Shown: piece after piece, positions 30,229-38,384 of the stretch
Layout of the letters: each line of letters starts with the position of its first letter
Numbering within the stretch: position 1 is the stretch's first letter
NCBI GenBank assembly: GCA_964532735.1
Contig: CAZHKK010000005.1
Location: 1 to 49,453, forward strand
DNA from: JAJXYN01 sp964532735
GTDB taxonomy: Bacteria > Patescibacteriota > Patescibacteriia > JAGPKW01
Length of the DNA: 49,453 nucleotides
Reading direction: 5' to 3'
Made by a program: the position numbers and the translations under genes
The notes under the pieces: generated by a model
What the model was told of the DNA's origin: nothing
Database searches by the model: none
The model's input: the letters and a program-made list of their open reading frames with translations, nothing else

Positions 30229-31152
30229 ATGATAACTTTTTCGGATTTTAAAATAAATTTAAAGAAAAGATGGAAGTCTGTTTTATTTCTTGCTAATTTA
30301 ACAGTTTTTTTAGGATTAGGCTTAAGTCTTATTCAGCCATTTTTATATAAAACAAGTTTTAGTTTGTTGATAATTCAAGACACTAAAGAGTCTAGTAATA
30401 TTTATAGTTCTATAGAATCTTCTGATAAGTTAGCTAATTTGCTAAAGATAATGGTTAAAACGTCAGATTTTCAAAATTCTATAATAAATTCTGATTTTAA
30501 TATAAACAAAGATGATTTTAGTGATGATGAGGCTACAAAAAGAAAAGAGTGGAATAAAATGATAAAAATTGGTATTATTCCTGGTTCTGGAATTGTAAAT
30601 TTTGATGTTTATTATAAAAATAGATTAGGAGCAGAAGAATATGCAAAAGCTATAGTTTCTTCTATAGTTAATGATGGTGCTCAAATGTATGGTGGATCAA
30701 AATCTATAAAATTTAAAGTTGTGAACTCTCCTTTAACTTCAAATAAACCAGCTACACCTAACATATTATTAAACGGTATTTTATCTTTGTTTATTGGTTT
30801 ATTATCTAGTTTGTTTTATGTTTATTTTACAACAACAGAATCACAAAAAAAAGATATTTTTTATGATGAAGAATTAGAAAAAGAAAAAGAGGAAGTGTTT
30901 TTGGACTTAAATACGTCTTCTATAAATAATGTTGATATTACTGTTTTACCTAATTCAAAAATAAATAATTTAAACAAACAAGAAGATTTTAAGATAGAAT
31001 CAAATATTGAAAAAAAAGATGAGGTTGTTGATGTTAATAATTATTCTATAAAAGTTGATAATAAACTAGAACAAGAAGATGTTATTCCAAATGTTGGTTT
31101 TTTAAAAAATGTTAATGATAGAGTTAAGTCTGTCATTAATAAAGAAAATTAG
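30229..31152 (+). CDS. Wzz-like polysaccharide chain-length/co-polymerase protein
   Basis: This protein has 307 residues. TM1 (about 17-37) follows a short basic start (FKINLKKRWK). The exported domain (38-175) has the Wzz pattern with YKTSFSLLIIQDTKESSN and ends in the typical VVNSPLTSNKPATPNILLNG, directly before TM2 (about 181-200). The C-terminal cytoplasmic tail of about 100 residues is acidic and Asn-rich with no Walker motif, so no tyrosine kinase is fused. With the Wzy-like protein at 35592 and the GT4 enzymes it suggests capsule or surface-polysaccharide export. The start has no Shine-Dalgarno site. Confidence 0.85.
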   Translation: MITFSDFKINLKKRWKSVLFLANLTVFLGLGLSLIQPFLYKTSFSLLIIQDTKESSNIYSSIESSDKLANLLKIMVKTSDFQNSIINSDFNINKDDFSDDEATKRKEWNKMIKIGIIPGSGIVNFDVYYKNRLGAEEYAKAIVSSIVNDGAQMYGGSKSIKFKVVNSPLTSNKPATPNILLNGILSLFIGLLSSLFYVYFTTTESQKKDIFYDEELEKEKEEVFLDLNTSSINNVDITVLPNSKINNLNKQEDFKIESNIEKKDEVVDVNNYSIKVDNKLEQEDVIPNVGFLKNVNDRVKSVINKEN

Positions 31153-31163
31153 ATCTTTCAATA

Positions 31164-31354
31164 TTGACAAAAATGTAAAAATATTGTAAGGTGACGAACA
31201 ATAAAAGTATTTTAACTAGTGGATTTAAGTTTTTATACTTGAGTCCATTATGGTGAGATGCTTTAAAAGATAATCACTTCCGGAGTTTCCGGAGATATAA
31301 TGTACTTTGAAAATGGAAGTTTGGCTGGCGCCATCTTCCGATAAGGAGAATTGT
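31164..31354 (+). promoter_or_regulatory. TAAGGT-type promoter and structured leader
   Basis: TTGACA (31164-31169), 17 bp, TAAGGT (31187-31192), then about 155 nt of leader. Visible elements are a tggatttaag/cttgagtcca hairpin (loop tttttata), two copies of TTCCGGAG-like sequence about 10 bp apart around 31278-31294, and ggaag...cttcc enclosing tggctggcgcca (31315-31340). A Shine-Dalgarno site aaggag (31343-31348) is placed for the ATG at 31355. A TTG at 31307 is in frame but lies inside the hairpins. Confidence 0.65.
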
Positions 31355-32374
31355 ATGATAAATACTAATTCCTCGGTCGGCATCGCCGGCCAACGTGTCC
31401 TTTTTGATCTGGATGACGGCAAAAACAATATTCCTTTGCCATCATCAGAAGATAGTAAAACCGGAGGTTCTATGAACAAAAAGCCCACAAAATTGATTGT
31501 GGTTATTAAACAAAATCTATGGACTTTTATTCTGGGTTTTGTCCTGTTGGTAGCTGCTATTGCGGCGTTTATCTATTTCGATCCTTTTGATTGGTTTCCT
31601 TTTCAGAAGACATCGATTTCAATCGATATAACTCCCGTCCCGGCTGATGCAAGTCTACCGGAAAGAGTTGAACTTTTGGAAAAAAATCAGCAAACAATAG
31701 TTTCAGAAGTAGTAAAAAATTCTGAAAAATTATCAAAACATGATGAAGTTTTGATAATGTTGGCTAAGACTGATGACCAACAGAATGAAAGGATTGAAAA
31801 AGTGGAAAAGAAGGTTGATGTTGCGCCTCCTAAAAATGTTGTAACAAACATTGAAAAGAAGGTTGATAACGTTGTTTCTTCTTCTGCTTCTTCTATAAAA
31901 TCTACTTCTTCTTCTGTCTCCAGTTATAATAGCGGAGTTTCTGCTATTAAAAACAGTTTAGATATGAATATGTATGTAGCTGTTTATGGAGATTGGATTG
32001 GAGCGAAAATAGTAGAATTAAAACCTGGAGAGTCTTTGAAGCCTGGATTTGATCTGGGCGATGGAAAAACTTTAAAAACAGGTGCACATCTTACTCCTTT
32101 CTCGTTGTATAATAATGGAATAACTTATAACCTGTCGGATATTTTCCTTAACGGAAAACCAAACAAGACTCACTTGGCTACTTATTATTGGGCTGCCGGA
32201 ACTCCTATAACCGGTAAAGTTCATTATAACAAAGCTATGATTATTCTTTGTTCCGATGGTATGTTCCGTAATGGATATAAAGTTACGGAACTTATGGGTA
32301 AAGATCAGGTATGTGTATTCGTTGATCTTCTTGATGGTGGAGGACTTGTTCCTACACTTCTTATGAGATATTAA
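31355..32374 (+). CDS. Membrane-anchored protein with coiled coil and exported C-terminal domain
   Basis: 340 residues from the SD-supported ATG. A cytoplasmic N-terminus of about 55 residues is followed by one TM helix (about 57-78, FILGFVLLVAAIAAFIYF). Next come a coiled-coil stretch (PERVELLEKNQQTIVSEVVK to IEKVEKKV) and a Ser-rich linker. The compact C-terminal domain runs from MNMYVAVYGDWIGAKIVEL to LLMRY. Several stretches use GC-rich codons (for example GTCGGCATCGCCGGC near the start) unlike the AT-rich neighbours, while the middle is native-like. The domain family is not recognised. It is the first of the exported-protein group with TAAGGT promoters. Confidence 0.8.
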   Translation: MINTNSSVGIAGQRVLFDLDDGKNNIPLPSSEDSKTGGSMNKKPTKLIVVIKQNLWTFILGFVLLVAAIAAFIYFDPFDWFPFQKTSISIDITPVPADASLPERVELLEKNQQTIVSEVVKNSEKLSKHDEVLIMLAKTDDQQNERIEKVEKKVDVAPPKNVVTNIEKKVDNVVSSSASSIKSTSSSVSSYNSGVSAIKNSLDMNMYVAVYGDWIGAKIVELKPGESLKPGFDLGDGKTLKTGAHLTPFSLYNNGITYNLSDIFLNGKPNKTHLATYYWAAGTPITGKVHYNKAMIILCSDGMFRNGYKVTELMGKDQVCVFVDLLDGGGLVPTLLMRY

Positions 32375-32380
32375 TTCTCC

Positions 32381-32418
32381 CCCCAATAACATTATAATAA
32401 TGTTATTGGGGATTTTTT
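32381..32418 (+). terminator. Very strong terminator
   Basis: A 14-bp perfect stem, ccccaataacatta (32381-32394) with taatgttattgggg (32398-32411), then TTTTTT after two bases. Confidence 0.93.
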
Positions 32419-32443
32419 ATTTTATAATAAAATTAATTTATTC

Positions 32444-32544
32444 TTGACAAAAATCATTTTTTGTGTTAAGGTATCTTTGCGATAAAAAAACACGTTGTGT
32501 TTAGTCGTAAAAAAATAGTCCCTATTTTGGGATAAGGAGAATAT
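32444..32544 (+). promoter_or_regulatory. TAAGGT-type promoter and leader of the first lipoprotein gene
   Basis: TTGACA (32444-32449), 17 bp ending TGTGT, TAAGGT (32467-32472). The leader holds aacac-gtt-gtgtt and tccc-tatttt-ggga hairpins, then the SD aaggag about 8 nt before the ATG. Confidence 0.7.
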
Positions 32545-33573
32545 ATGAATAAAATTTTATTTTGTTTTATTCTTGTAGCCCTCGTATTAGGGGCTGTTAG
32601 TTGTTCTATGGATATAGGAGATGATGGTTCATCTTCTTCTATTCTTGATGATTATTACGAGATTTATTCTCGTGATGGGGGTGAAATATCTTCTGTCTTT
32701 GGGAAGGAAGAAGTTTCTTCTTCTGATAAAGTGTCTTTAACATTAAAAACAGATTCTTCTGATGAAAATGTTTTTATAAGATATGCTTTTTCGGAAAAAG
32801 AAGAATTTAATTTTTATCCTTCTTCTTCAAATCCTGGAAGGCTTATAAAGCTTACTCCAGAAGAAGACGAAAAGAAGATATCTTCTGTTACTTCAAAGTT
32901 TGTGCTTTTTGCAGTCTGCTATGATCGATTTAATTGGTCAGATGCAGAGTTTGGATATTGGGAAGTTGAAAATTATGTTGAAACCTCATCTAAACTAAAG
33001 GTTACATTTGCACAGACAGGGGAGTCTCTTGTTGTATCTGCAACAGATGAAAATGGTTCTAATATCGTTTCATCTTCTATTGTTAGATATACATTAGACG
33101 GGACAGACCCTAATAGCTCTAGCCCTTTGTATGTGACGGGGACTGGAACTATTACTGTATCTTTTGGAACCACAGTAAAAGCGAAAGCTTTTGCTGTAGA
33201 TTCTTATGAAGATTCAGAAGTTGAATCTTATTTCATGTCTGGGACTCCTTCGTCTACATCATCTGATAAATATTTTTATATTGATAGCACATTTGCTAAT
33301 CAAAAAGTAAAAATAACTTTTGAAAACGGCGATGGAACATCTGGAGAATATACAATTGCTTCAGATGGAAAAATTCCTGTTGTTGTAAAAGGTAACCAAA
33401 AAATTACTATTAACTTGATAGTTGATGGTAAGTGGTGTGATGCTGGAGGAAATGAAGGCACTTACAGTCAGTGTCAAACAACTGACTGGAATGATGATAA
33501 GGTCATTTTTACTTCTTACAAGAATGGAACTTTTGATCCAACAGGAACAAAAGTTACTTGGACTGTAAAGTAA
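32545..33573 (+). CDS. Lipoprotein with chitobiase-like C-terminal domain (paralogue 1)
   Basis: This protein has 342 residues. A lipoprotein signal (MNKILFCFILVALVLGAVSC) predicts lipidation at Cys20. A Ser-rich linker leads to an N-terminal beta domain ending WSDAEFGYWEVENY, also present in the next gene. A CHB_HEX_C-like module follows (VRYTLDGTDPNSSSPLY...GTTVKAKAFA), a type usually seen attached to surface glycan or adhesion proteins. The last 100 residues (YFYIDSTFANQKVKITFE to the end) are shared with the next gene, including 75 identical nucleotides. The Shine-Dalgarno site is strong. It is probably exposed on the cell surface. Confidence 0.85.
   Translation: MNKILFCFILVALVLGAVSCSMDIGDDGSSSSILDDYYEIYSRDGGEISSVFGKEEVSSSDKVSLTLKTDSSDENVFIRYAFSEKEEFNFYPSSSNPGRLIKLTPEEDEKKISSVTSKFVLFAVCYDRFNWSDAEFGYWEVENYVETSSKLKVTFAQTGESLVVSATDENGSNIVSSSIVRYTLDGTDPNSSSPLYVTGTGTITVSFGTTVKAKAFAVDSYEDSEVESYFMSGTPSSTSSDKYFYIDSTFANQKVKITFENGDGTSGEYTIASDGKIPVVVKGNQKITINLIVDGKWCDAGGNEGTYSQCQTTDWNDDKVIFTSYKNGTFDPTGTKVTWTVK
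33298..33372 (+). repeat. 75-bp exact repeat, copy 1
   Basis: Identical to 35197-35271 in the paralogous lipoprotein gene. It encodes NQKVKITFENGDGTSGEYTI and five further residues. The identity extends to synonymous positions, so the duplication or conversion is recent or maintained. Confidence 0.95.
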
Positions 33574-33579
33574 AATGAT

Positions 33580-33621
33580 ATATCCTCGTAAAAGCTTAAT
33601 GCATACGAGGATATTTTTTTT
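33580..33621 (+). terminator. Terminator of lipoprotein gene 1
   Basis: An 11-bp stem, atatcctcgta (33580-33590) with tacgaggatat (33604-33614), then a T-run. The same terminator and the sequence after it (atttctgatttattattgac) recur after the second lipoprotein gene at 35481. Confidence 0.92.
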
Positions 33622-33636
33622 ATTTCTGATTTATTA

Positions 33637-33774
33637 TTGACAAAAAATGTTTTTTGTGGTAGTGTATGAGAAGTTCGACAATTAATTTTTAAAATTAATT
33701 AGCGAACAGATGTATTAGTATATCTAATATATTATTCACAATTTACCCCCCAAGGTGGGGTAGAAGGAGAACAA
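33637..33774 (+). promoter_or_regulatory. TTGACA-N17-TAGTGT promoter and structured leader of lipoprotein gene 2
   Basis: TTGACA (33637-33642), 17 bp ending TGTGG, TAGTGT (33660-33665). The leader can form gttcg...cgaac enclosing aattaatt/aattaatt, and a taccccc/ggggta hairpin directly before the SD aaggag. Confidence 0.65.
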
Positions 33775-35472
33775 ATGAAAAAGAACCTTAAGAAGTTTTT
33801 TGTATTGTTCACCCTCATTTTGGGGGTGATAAGTTTGGCTGGATGTCAATGGAATGTTGATGGGGAAGGATCTACTGTTATTGAAGAAGATGATGCTCCA
33901 TCTGGTTTTGAGACCATCTTGTCTCTGGATGGAGAGGATATTCCTAATCTATTTTATAGAGAGATAGGAACAACTTCTGAGATAACAATAAGATTTTCGA
34001 TGCCAAAAAATTCTTACTTGAAGTATACATCATCAGATGTTAATACTGGTATTGAATTTGATACGAAAAGAGGAAGTTTTAAACCACTTCCTAATACAAA
34101 AGACTCAAGGTCTCAAAAAACAACAGAAAATATTTCAAAGAGATATGTTTTAGTTGCTTTTTGGGATAAGTATGATGAAAAGGCAGATTGGGATAAGGCT
34201 ATCTTTGGTATAGTTGAAATTACTAGTTGGATATTAAAGAACAGCTACACCCAAGCAGAAACATGGGATGGCATAAAGATGTCAATGGGTTATAAACTTG
34301 TTGAAGGTTCTGATGTTATCTTTGTTGCGGATTATGAATCAGGCGGACGTTTGATTTATGAGTTGGATTCTGTTAGTAGACAAATTATGCCTACTGATAC
34401 CAATTATTTTCAGTATGATGCTGGAGTAAATGGTATTGATGTTGGTGACAGCATCTATATCAATTTTGCTTATTGGCAAACTACTGACAATAAACCTAGC
34501 CTTAACGAGCTGGATTGGTCTACTGCAAAGAAAGGATGGGTAAAAGTTAATTATAATTCATCTGAAATCCCGTTTCTTTCTATAGCAGGCGTTAGACAAT
34601 ATGGTAATTCTATTTCTTTATCAGAAGGAACGGCAATTACTATAAACGCAACTGTTAGCAATGCTCCGGTTTATGTTATATGGAGATCTGGTTCTGCTGT
34701 TACTGTTCCTACCGAAACGGAATGGAATACTGCATCTAATCAGGTTGGCACATATAATTTGAATGTTTCTTATTCAGGAAATCCACTTTTTACTGTGTTC
34801 GCAAGAACAAAGGAAAGTGGAAAAACTTGGAGTGAAAATGCTCAGTGGAGTTTTACTCCTATTTCTTCTCAAACTACTAATGTATCTGTTCAAAGTATAT
34901 CTTTGTCTTATACTAATATGAGTTTGAATGTTGGTGGAAGTGGAACTCTTGTCACCACTTTTTTCCCAACGAATTCTTCTAATCAGGCAGTAAATTTTGC
35001 TTCAGATAATACATCTGTTGCAACGGTTACTTCTACAGGAACAGTTTATGCTGTTGGTGTAGGTGTCGCAACAATTACTGCTACAGCTCAGGATGTAACA
35101 AACGGTGTAAAAACTGCTTCCTGTGCTGTTACTGTTACTGGAGGAACTACTCCATCTTCGTCGGAAAAGTATTTTTACATTGATAGCTCATGGGCAAATC
35201 AAAAAGTAAAAATAACTTTTGAAAACGGCGATGGAACATCTGGAGAATATACAATTGCTTCAGATGGAAAAGTTCCTGTTGCAATAACTGGGACCCCCAA
35301 ATTAACTATTTCTTTAACGGCAAATGGACAGTGGCTTGATGCTTCTGGAAATCCAAATGCTTACAGTCAGTGTCAAACAACTGATTGGAATGGAGATAGT
35401 GTAACACTTACTTCTTATACAAATGGAACTTTTACCCCTACGGGTAGAACTACCATATGGACTAGAAAATAA
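33775..35472 (+). CDS. Lipoprotein with Big_2 domain (paralogue 2)
   Basis: This protein has 565 residues. The lipoprotein signal is clear (basic start MKKNLKKFF, then FTLILGVISLAGC, lipid Cys at 24). The N-terminal domain resembles that of the upstream paralogue (KRYVLVAFWDKYDEKADWDK, then AIFGIVEITSW). Two or three further beta modules follow. A Big_2 bacterial Ig-like domain has the standard signature SISLSYTNMSLNVGGSGTL, then NTSVATVTSTGTVYAVGVGVA. The C-terminal 100 residues are shared with the previous gene (SSEKYFYIDSSWANQ). It was probably made by tandem duplication plus domain gain. Strong SD. Confidence 0.87.
   Translation: MKKNLKKFFVLFTLILGVISLAGCQWNVDGEGSTVIEEDDAPSGFETILSLDGEDIPNLFYREIGTTSEITIRFSMPKNSYLKYTSSDVNTGIEFDTKRGSFKPLPNTKDSRSQKTTENISKRYVLVAFWDKYDEKADWDKAIFGIVEITSWILKNSYTQAETWDGIKMSMGYKLVEGSDVIFVADYESGGRLIYELDSVSRQIMPTDTNYFQYDAGVNGIDVGDSIYINFAYWQTTDNKPSLNELDWSTAKKGWVKVNYNSSEIPFLSIAGVRQYGNSISLSEGTAITINATVSNAPVYVIWRSGSAVTVPTETEWNTASNQVGTYNLNVSYSGNPLFTVFARTKESGKTWSENAQWSFTPISSQTTNVSVQSISLSYTNMSLNVGGSGTLVTTFFPTNSSNQAVNFASDNTSVATVTSTGTVYAVGVGVATITATAQDVTNGVKTASCAVTVTGGTTPSSSEKYFYIDSSWANQKVKITFENGDGTSGEYTIASDGKVPVAITGTPKLTISLTANGQWLDASGNPNAYSQCQTTDWNGDSVTLTSYTNGTFTPTGRTTIWTRK
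35197..35271 (+). repeat. 75-bp exact repeat, copy 2
   Basis: Identical to 33298-33372, about 1.9 kb apart in direct orientation. Recombination between the copies would fuse the two lipoprotein genes in frame. Confidence 0.95.
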
Positions 35473-35480
35473 GTGATTTT

Positions 35481-35519
35481 GTCCTCGTAAAGCTTAAATG
35501 CATACGAGGACATTTTTTA
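35481..35519 (+). terminator. Terminator of lipoprotein gene 2
   Basis: A 9-bp stem, gtcctcgta (35481-35489) with tacgaggac (35503-35511), then a T-run. It is a near-copy of the terminator at 33580 with a compensating base change at the foot of the stem (at versus gt/ac). Confidence 0.92.
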
Positions 35520-35533
35520 TTTCTGATTTATTA

Positions 35534-35562
35534 TTGACTTTTTAGCTAATTTGTGTTAATTT
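35534..35562 (+). promoter_or_regulatory. TTGACT-N17-TAATTT promoter of the Wzy-like gene
   Basis: TTGACT (35534-35539), 17 bp ending TGTGT, TAATTT (35557-35562). It has the same upstream sequence as the promoter at 33637 because the block is duplicated, but the leader here is short. Confidence 0.6.
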
Positions 35563-35591
35563 ATATATATTGAAAAATAATTTAAAAGTTT

Positions 35592-37010
35592 ATGTTATTT
35601 GATTATCTTGGTATTTATAAGCCAAAAAATAAAACATTTTTTTCTTTGGCATTAATGATAATAGGAATACTTTCTATTTCTATGTTTTTTTTACATTTTT
35701 CTTTTATTTTTATTATTCCTATTGTTTCTTTACTTGCTTATGTTTTATATAAAACTCCAGTTTTTGGTCTTTATATAATTGCGTTTTTATTTCCTTATCA
35801 TGGGTTAAGTTTTAAGATTTTATCAAATTTTAATTTACAATTTATTGATGCTTTCACTTTGTTTTTTATTACAATTGTTTCTTTCAAGTATTTGTTTACT
35901 TTTTTGTTTGATAAAGTGAATTTCAATAAAATAAAATTTCCGGTATTAAAAACATTTTCTTTGTTTTTCTTTTCTGGATTAATTTCTATATTAAATTCTC
36001 TTGATATATCTTTTAGTTTTGTATATTTAGTTAGATTTATAGCTTTTTGTTATATTGCTTATATTGTTTTACCAAGTAATATTTTAAAGGATAAAAAATC
36101 TTTGCATAATATAATTTTTTCTTTACTTTTAACTTCTATTATAACCTTAGGTTTTCAATTTTTGTATGTTTACAAAGAAGGTTTTATGGTTGATTTTAGA
36201 GGACAAATTTCATCTATAAACTTTAAAGGAATCTTTCCTTTTGGTGAAAATCATAATTTACTTGCTGAAGTTTATGCTATTGGTTTATTTGCTGCGATGT
36301 ATTTGTTTTATGTTGCAAAAAATATGACGTGGAGATTTGTGTATACTTTATCAATTATTGTTTTATCTGTTGCAAATTTATTTATACTTTCTAGATCTTC
36401 TGTTTTGTCAGTCCTTGTTGGGATTAGTTTTCTATTTATAATTTATCCATTTATTAGAGAAAATAAATCTTTTAAAAAAGCTATTTTTGAAATTGGTTTT
36501 AGATTTTTTGCTACTATTGCATTAATTGTTGTTTGTTTAGGTTTTTTTACAAATTTTATAAATCAAACTTCTATCAATGAGATAAAAAGTTCTTCTGATG
36601 CTAGGGTTGATATGACAAAATCATCTTTTAGTATTTTTGCAGTTCATCCTATTATTGGAAATGGAATAGCTAATTTTAAAATGTTGCTTGGTAATGATGC
36701 AGAATATATAAAAAATTATTATATTGCTCTTGATTCTCATGGTGTTGTGCAAAAAATTATTGTTGAGCAAGGTGTTTTTGGTATTATAGCTTTTGGTTTA
36801 TTTGTGGGTTCTATTGTTTTTGTTTATTTTAAATCAATAAAAAACATTTCAAATTATGATGATAGAATGGCTTTATCTATAATATTTTCTTTGTTTATAG
36901 TTGCAAGTTTTTTACAATTATTTAATACAACATATTATACTTATAGATTGTTTTTACCAATTGGATTGTTTATTGTAGCAAATAAAATTTATTCTAAAAA
37001 AATTAATTAA
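35592..37010 (+). CDS. O-antigen ligase/polymerase-like membrane protein (Wzy_C family)
   Basis: This protein has 472 residues with about 11-12 TM helices. The Wzy_C signature region is visible: LSRSSVLSVLVGISF in the membrane part, then the exported loop with HPIIGNGIANFKMLLG and DSHGVVQKIIVEQGVFGI. Family members either polymerise repeat units or ligate finished glycan chains on the outer face of the membrane. In a cell without LPS, polymerase or glycoprotein ligase is more likely. The GT4 gene starts 3 nt after the stop, so the two form an operon. Confidence 0.88.
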   Translation: MLFDYLGIYKPKNKTFFSLALMIIGILSISMFFLHFSFIFIIPIVSLLAYVLYKTPVFGLYIIAFLFPYHGLSFKILSNFNLQFIDAFTLFFITIVSFKYLFTFLFDKVNFNKIKFPVLKTFSLFFFSGLISILNSLDISFSFVYLVRFIAFCYIAYIVLPSNILKDKKSLHNIIFSLLLTSIITLGFQFLYVYKEGFMVDFRGQISSINFKGIFPFGENHNLLAEVYAIGLFAAMYLFYVAKNMTWRFVYTLSIIVLSVANLFILSRSSVLSVLVGISFLFIIYPFIRENKSFKKAIFEIGFRFFATIALIVVCLGFFTNFINQTSINEIKSSSDARVDMTKSSFSIFAVHPIIGNGIANFKMLLGNDAEYIKNYYIALDSHGVVQKIIVEQGVFGIIAFGLFVGSIVFVYFKSIKNISNYDDRMALSIIFSLFIVASFLQLFNTTYYTYRLFLPIGLFIVANKIYSKKIN

Positions 37011-37013
37011 TAT

Positions 37014-38087
37014 ATGTCAAAAATAAAAATTATTCATATTATATCTTCTTTAAATATAGGTGGGGCAGAAGCCTTACTTTTTGACTTAGTTGAAAATATG
37101 AATAGAGATAAGTTTGATATTAAGATTCTTTGTTTTTTTAAGCAGGGTGGTTTTGTGAATAAATTTGTAAATTCTGATATTAATATAACTTTTTTAGAAG
37201 AAGAAAGAAAAAGTTATATTAAGTTGTTTCCAAAAATTATTAATTTTTTAAAAGAAGAAAAACCAGATGTTGTTCATACTCATTTATTTGGCGCTGATTT
37301 TTTTGGTGTTTTTGCTGCTAAATTTGCAAAAATAAAAAATATTGTTTCAACAGAACATAATCTTAATAAAGGTGAGGGGTATTTAAAAAATATTTGTAAA
37401 TTTATTTCTATTAGATTTGTTAAAAAAATTATTTCAATTTCTAATGCTGTAAAAGTTTATATAAATAAACATTATTTTGTTTTTGGAAAAAAAATAAGAG
37501 TTATTAATAATTTTGTTGAAATTGATAAATGGAAATGTGATTATAATGTTTTGTGTAATAATAAAATAAAAATTGCTGTTGTTGGGAGATTGGTAGAACA
37601 AAAGGGTCACAGTATTTTAATTAATGCTTTATCAAAAGTTGATTTTGATTTTGAATTATTGATTATTGGTGATGGAGAAAAGAGAGAGGAACTTGAATCT
37701 TTGGTTTTAGATTTAAAATTAAAAGATAAAGTTGTTTTTGTTGGATCTTGTAAAAACGTTCTTGAATTAATAAATGATGTAGATATTGTTGTTCAACCAT
37801 CTTTATGGGAAGGTTTTGGAATTACTGTAGTTGAAGCTTTGGCTGCATCTAAATTTGTTATTGCATCAAAAGTTGATGGTATTTTAGATATTATAGAAGA
37901 TAGAAAAAATGGTTTATTTTTTGATGCTGGTAATGTTTTTGATCTTGTTGGAAGATTAAATTGGACAAATAAAAATAGAATAGAAGCTATAAATATTTCA
38001 AAAAATGCAAGAGAAAGTGTGTTAAAATTTGATGTAAAAAATGTTGTATTTGATTATGAAATGATATATGAAGAAATAATTAATTAG
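37014..38087 (+). CDS. GT4-family glycosyltransferase
   Basis: This protein has 357 residues and two Rossmann-like domains (GT-B). The N-terminal domain starts IKIIHIISSLNIGGAEALLFD and has DVVHTHLFGADFFG. The C-terminal nucleotide-sugar domain has VGRLVEQKGHSILINAL, IGDGEKREELE and the family signature QPSLWEGFGITVVEALAA. It is cytosolic, probably membrane-associated, adding a sugar to a lipid-linked or protein-linked glycan. It is co-transcribed with the Wzy-like gene. The spacer after it carries no clear terminator but two tandem promoters. Confidence 0.93.
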   Translation: MSKIKIIHIISSLNIGGAEALLFDLVENMNRDKFDIKILCFFKQGGFVNKFVNSDINITFLEEERKSYIKLFPKIINFLKEEKPDVVHTHLFGADFFGVFAAKFAKIKNIVSTEHNLNKGEGYLKNICKFISIRFVKKIISISNAVKVYINKHYFVFGKKIRVINNFVEIDKWKCDYNVLCNNKIKIAVVGRLVEQKGHSILINALSKVDFDFELLIIGDGEKREELESLVLDLKLKDKVVFVGSCKNVLELINDVDIVVQPSLWEGFGITVVEALAASKFVIASKVDGILDIIEDRKNGLFFDAGNVFDLVGRLNWTNKNRIEAINISKNARESVLKFDVKNVVFDYEMIYEEIIN

Positions 38088-38096
38088 AATATAATA

Positions 38097-38188
38097 TTGA
38101 CAAAAAGTAAAATATATGTTAAAGTGTTATTACTTTTAAAAATAATTATTTACATAATATTGACAAAAAGTAAAAAATGTTGTAGGGT
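38097..38188 (+). promoter_or_regulatory. Tandem TTGACAAAAAGTAAAA promoters
   Basis: P1: TTGACA 38097-38102, 17 bp, TAAAGT 38120-38125. P2: TTGACA 38160-38165, 17 bp, TAGGGT 38183-38188. Both begin with the same sequence atattgacaaaaagtaaaa, 63 bp apart, which suggests duplication of the promoter to raise expression of the downstream gene. Confidence 0.72.
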
Positions 38189-38384
38189 GATGTAGATTTT
38201 AAATAGCAATTTATTTATCCTTTGTATATTCAATGTGTTTGAATGTATTATAGGGGAAATTAAGTTTCTCTTAGAGCCGTCAGGCTCGGCTGGCCCGTTG
38301 GGTTAGTGCCACATATTTTAGCAAAGACGTGGCACTCTCTAATGAGGCCCGTCAGCGCAACAAATAAAGAGGAGAAAATCTTAT
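38189..38384 (+). promoter_or_regulatory. Long, GC-rich, highly structured 5' leader
   Basis: About 195 nt with several hairpins: tatattcaa/ttgaatgta (38224-38248), gagcc-gtca-ggctc (38274-38287), ggccc-gtt-gggtt (38292-38304) and a perfect 7-bp gtgccac/gtggcac (38306-38312 with 38329-38335). The Shine-Dalgarno site gaggag lies upstream of the ATG at 38385. Its base composition is very different from the surrounding AT-rich spacers. Confidence 0.6.

Noticed and set aside
38091..38180. Repeated atattgacaaaaagtaaaa as ends of an insertion sequence
   Set aside because: The copies are direct, 63 bp apart, each followed by a -10 at the right spacing, and there is no transposase. Tandem promoters explain them.
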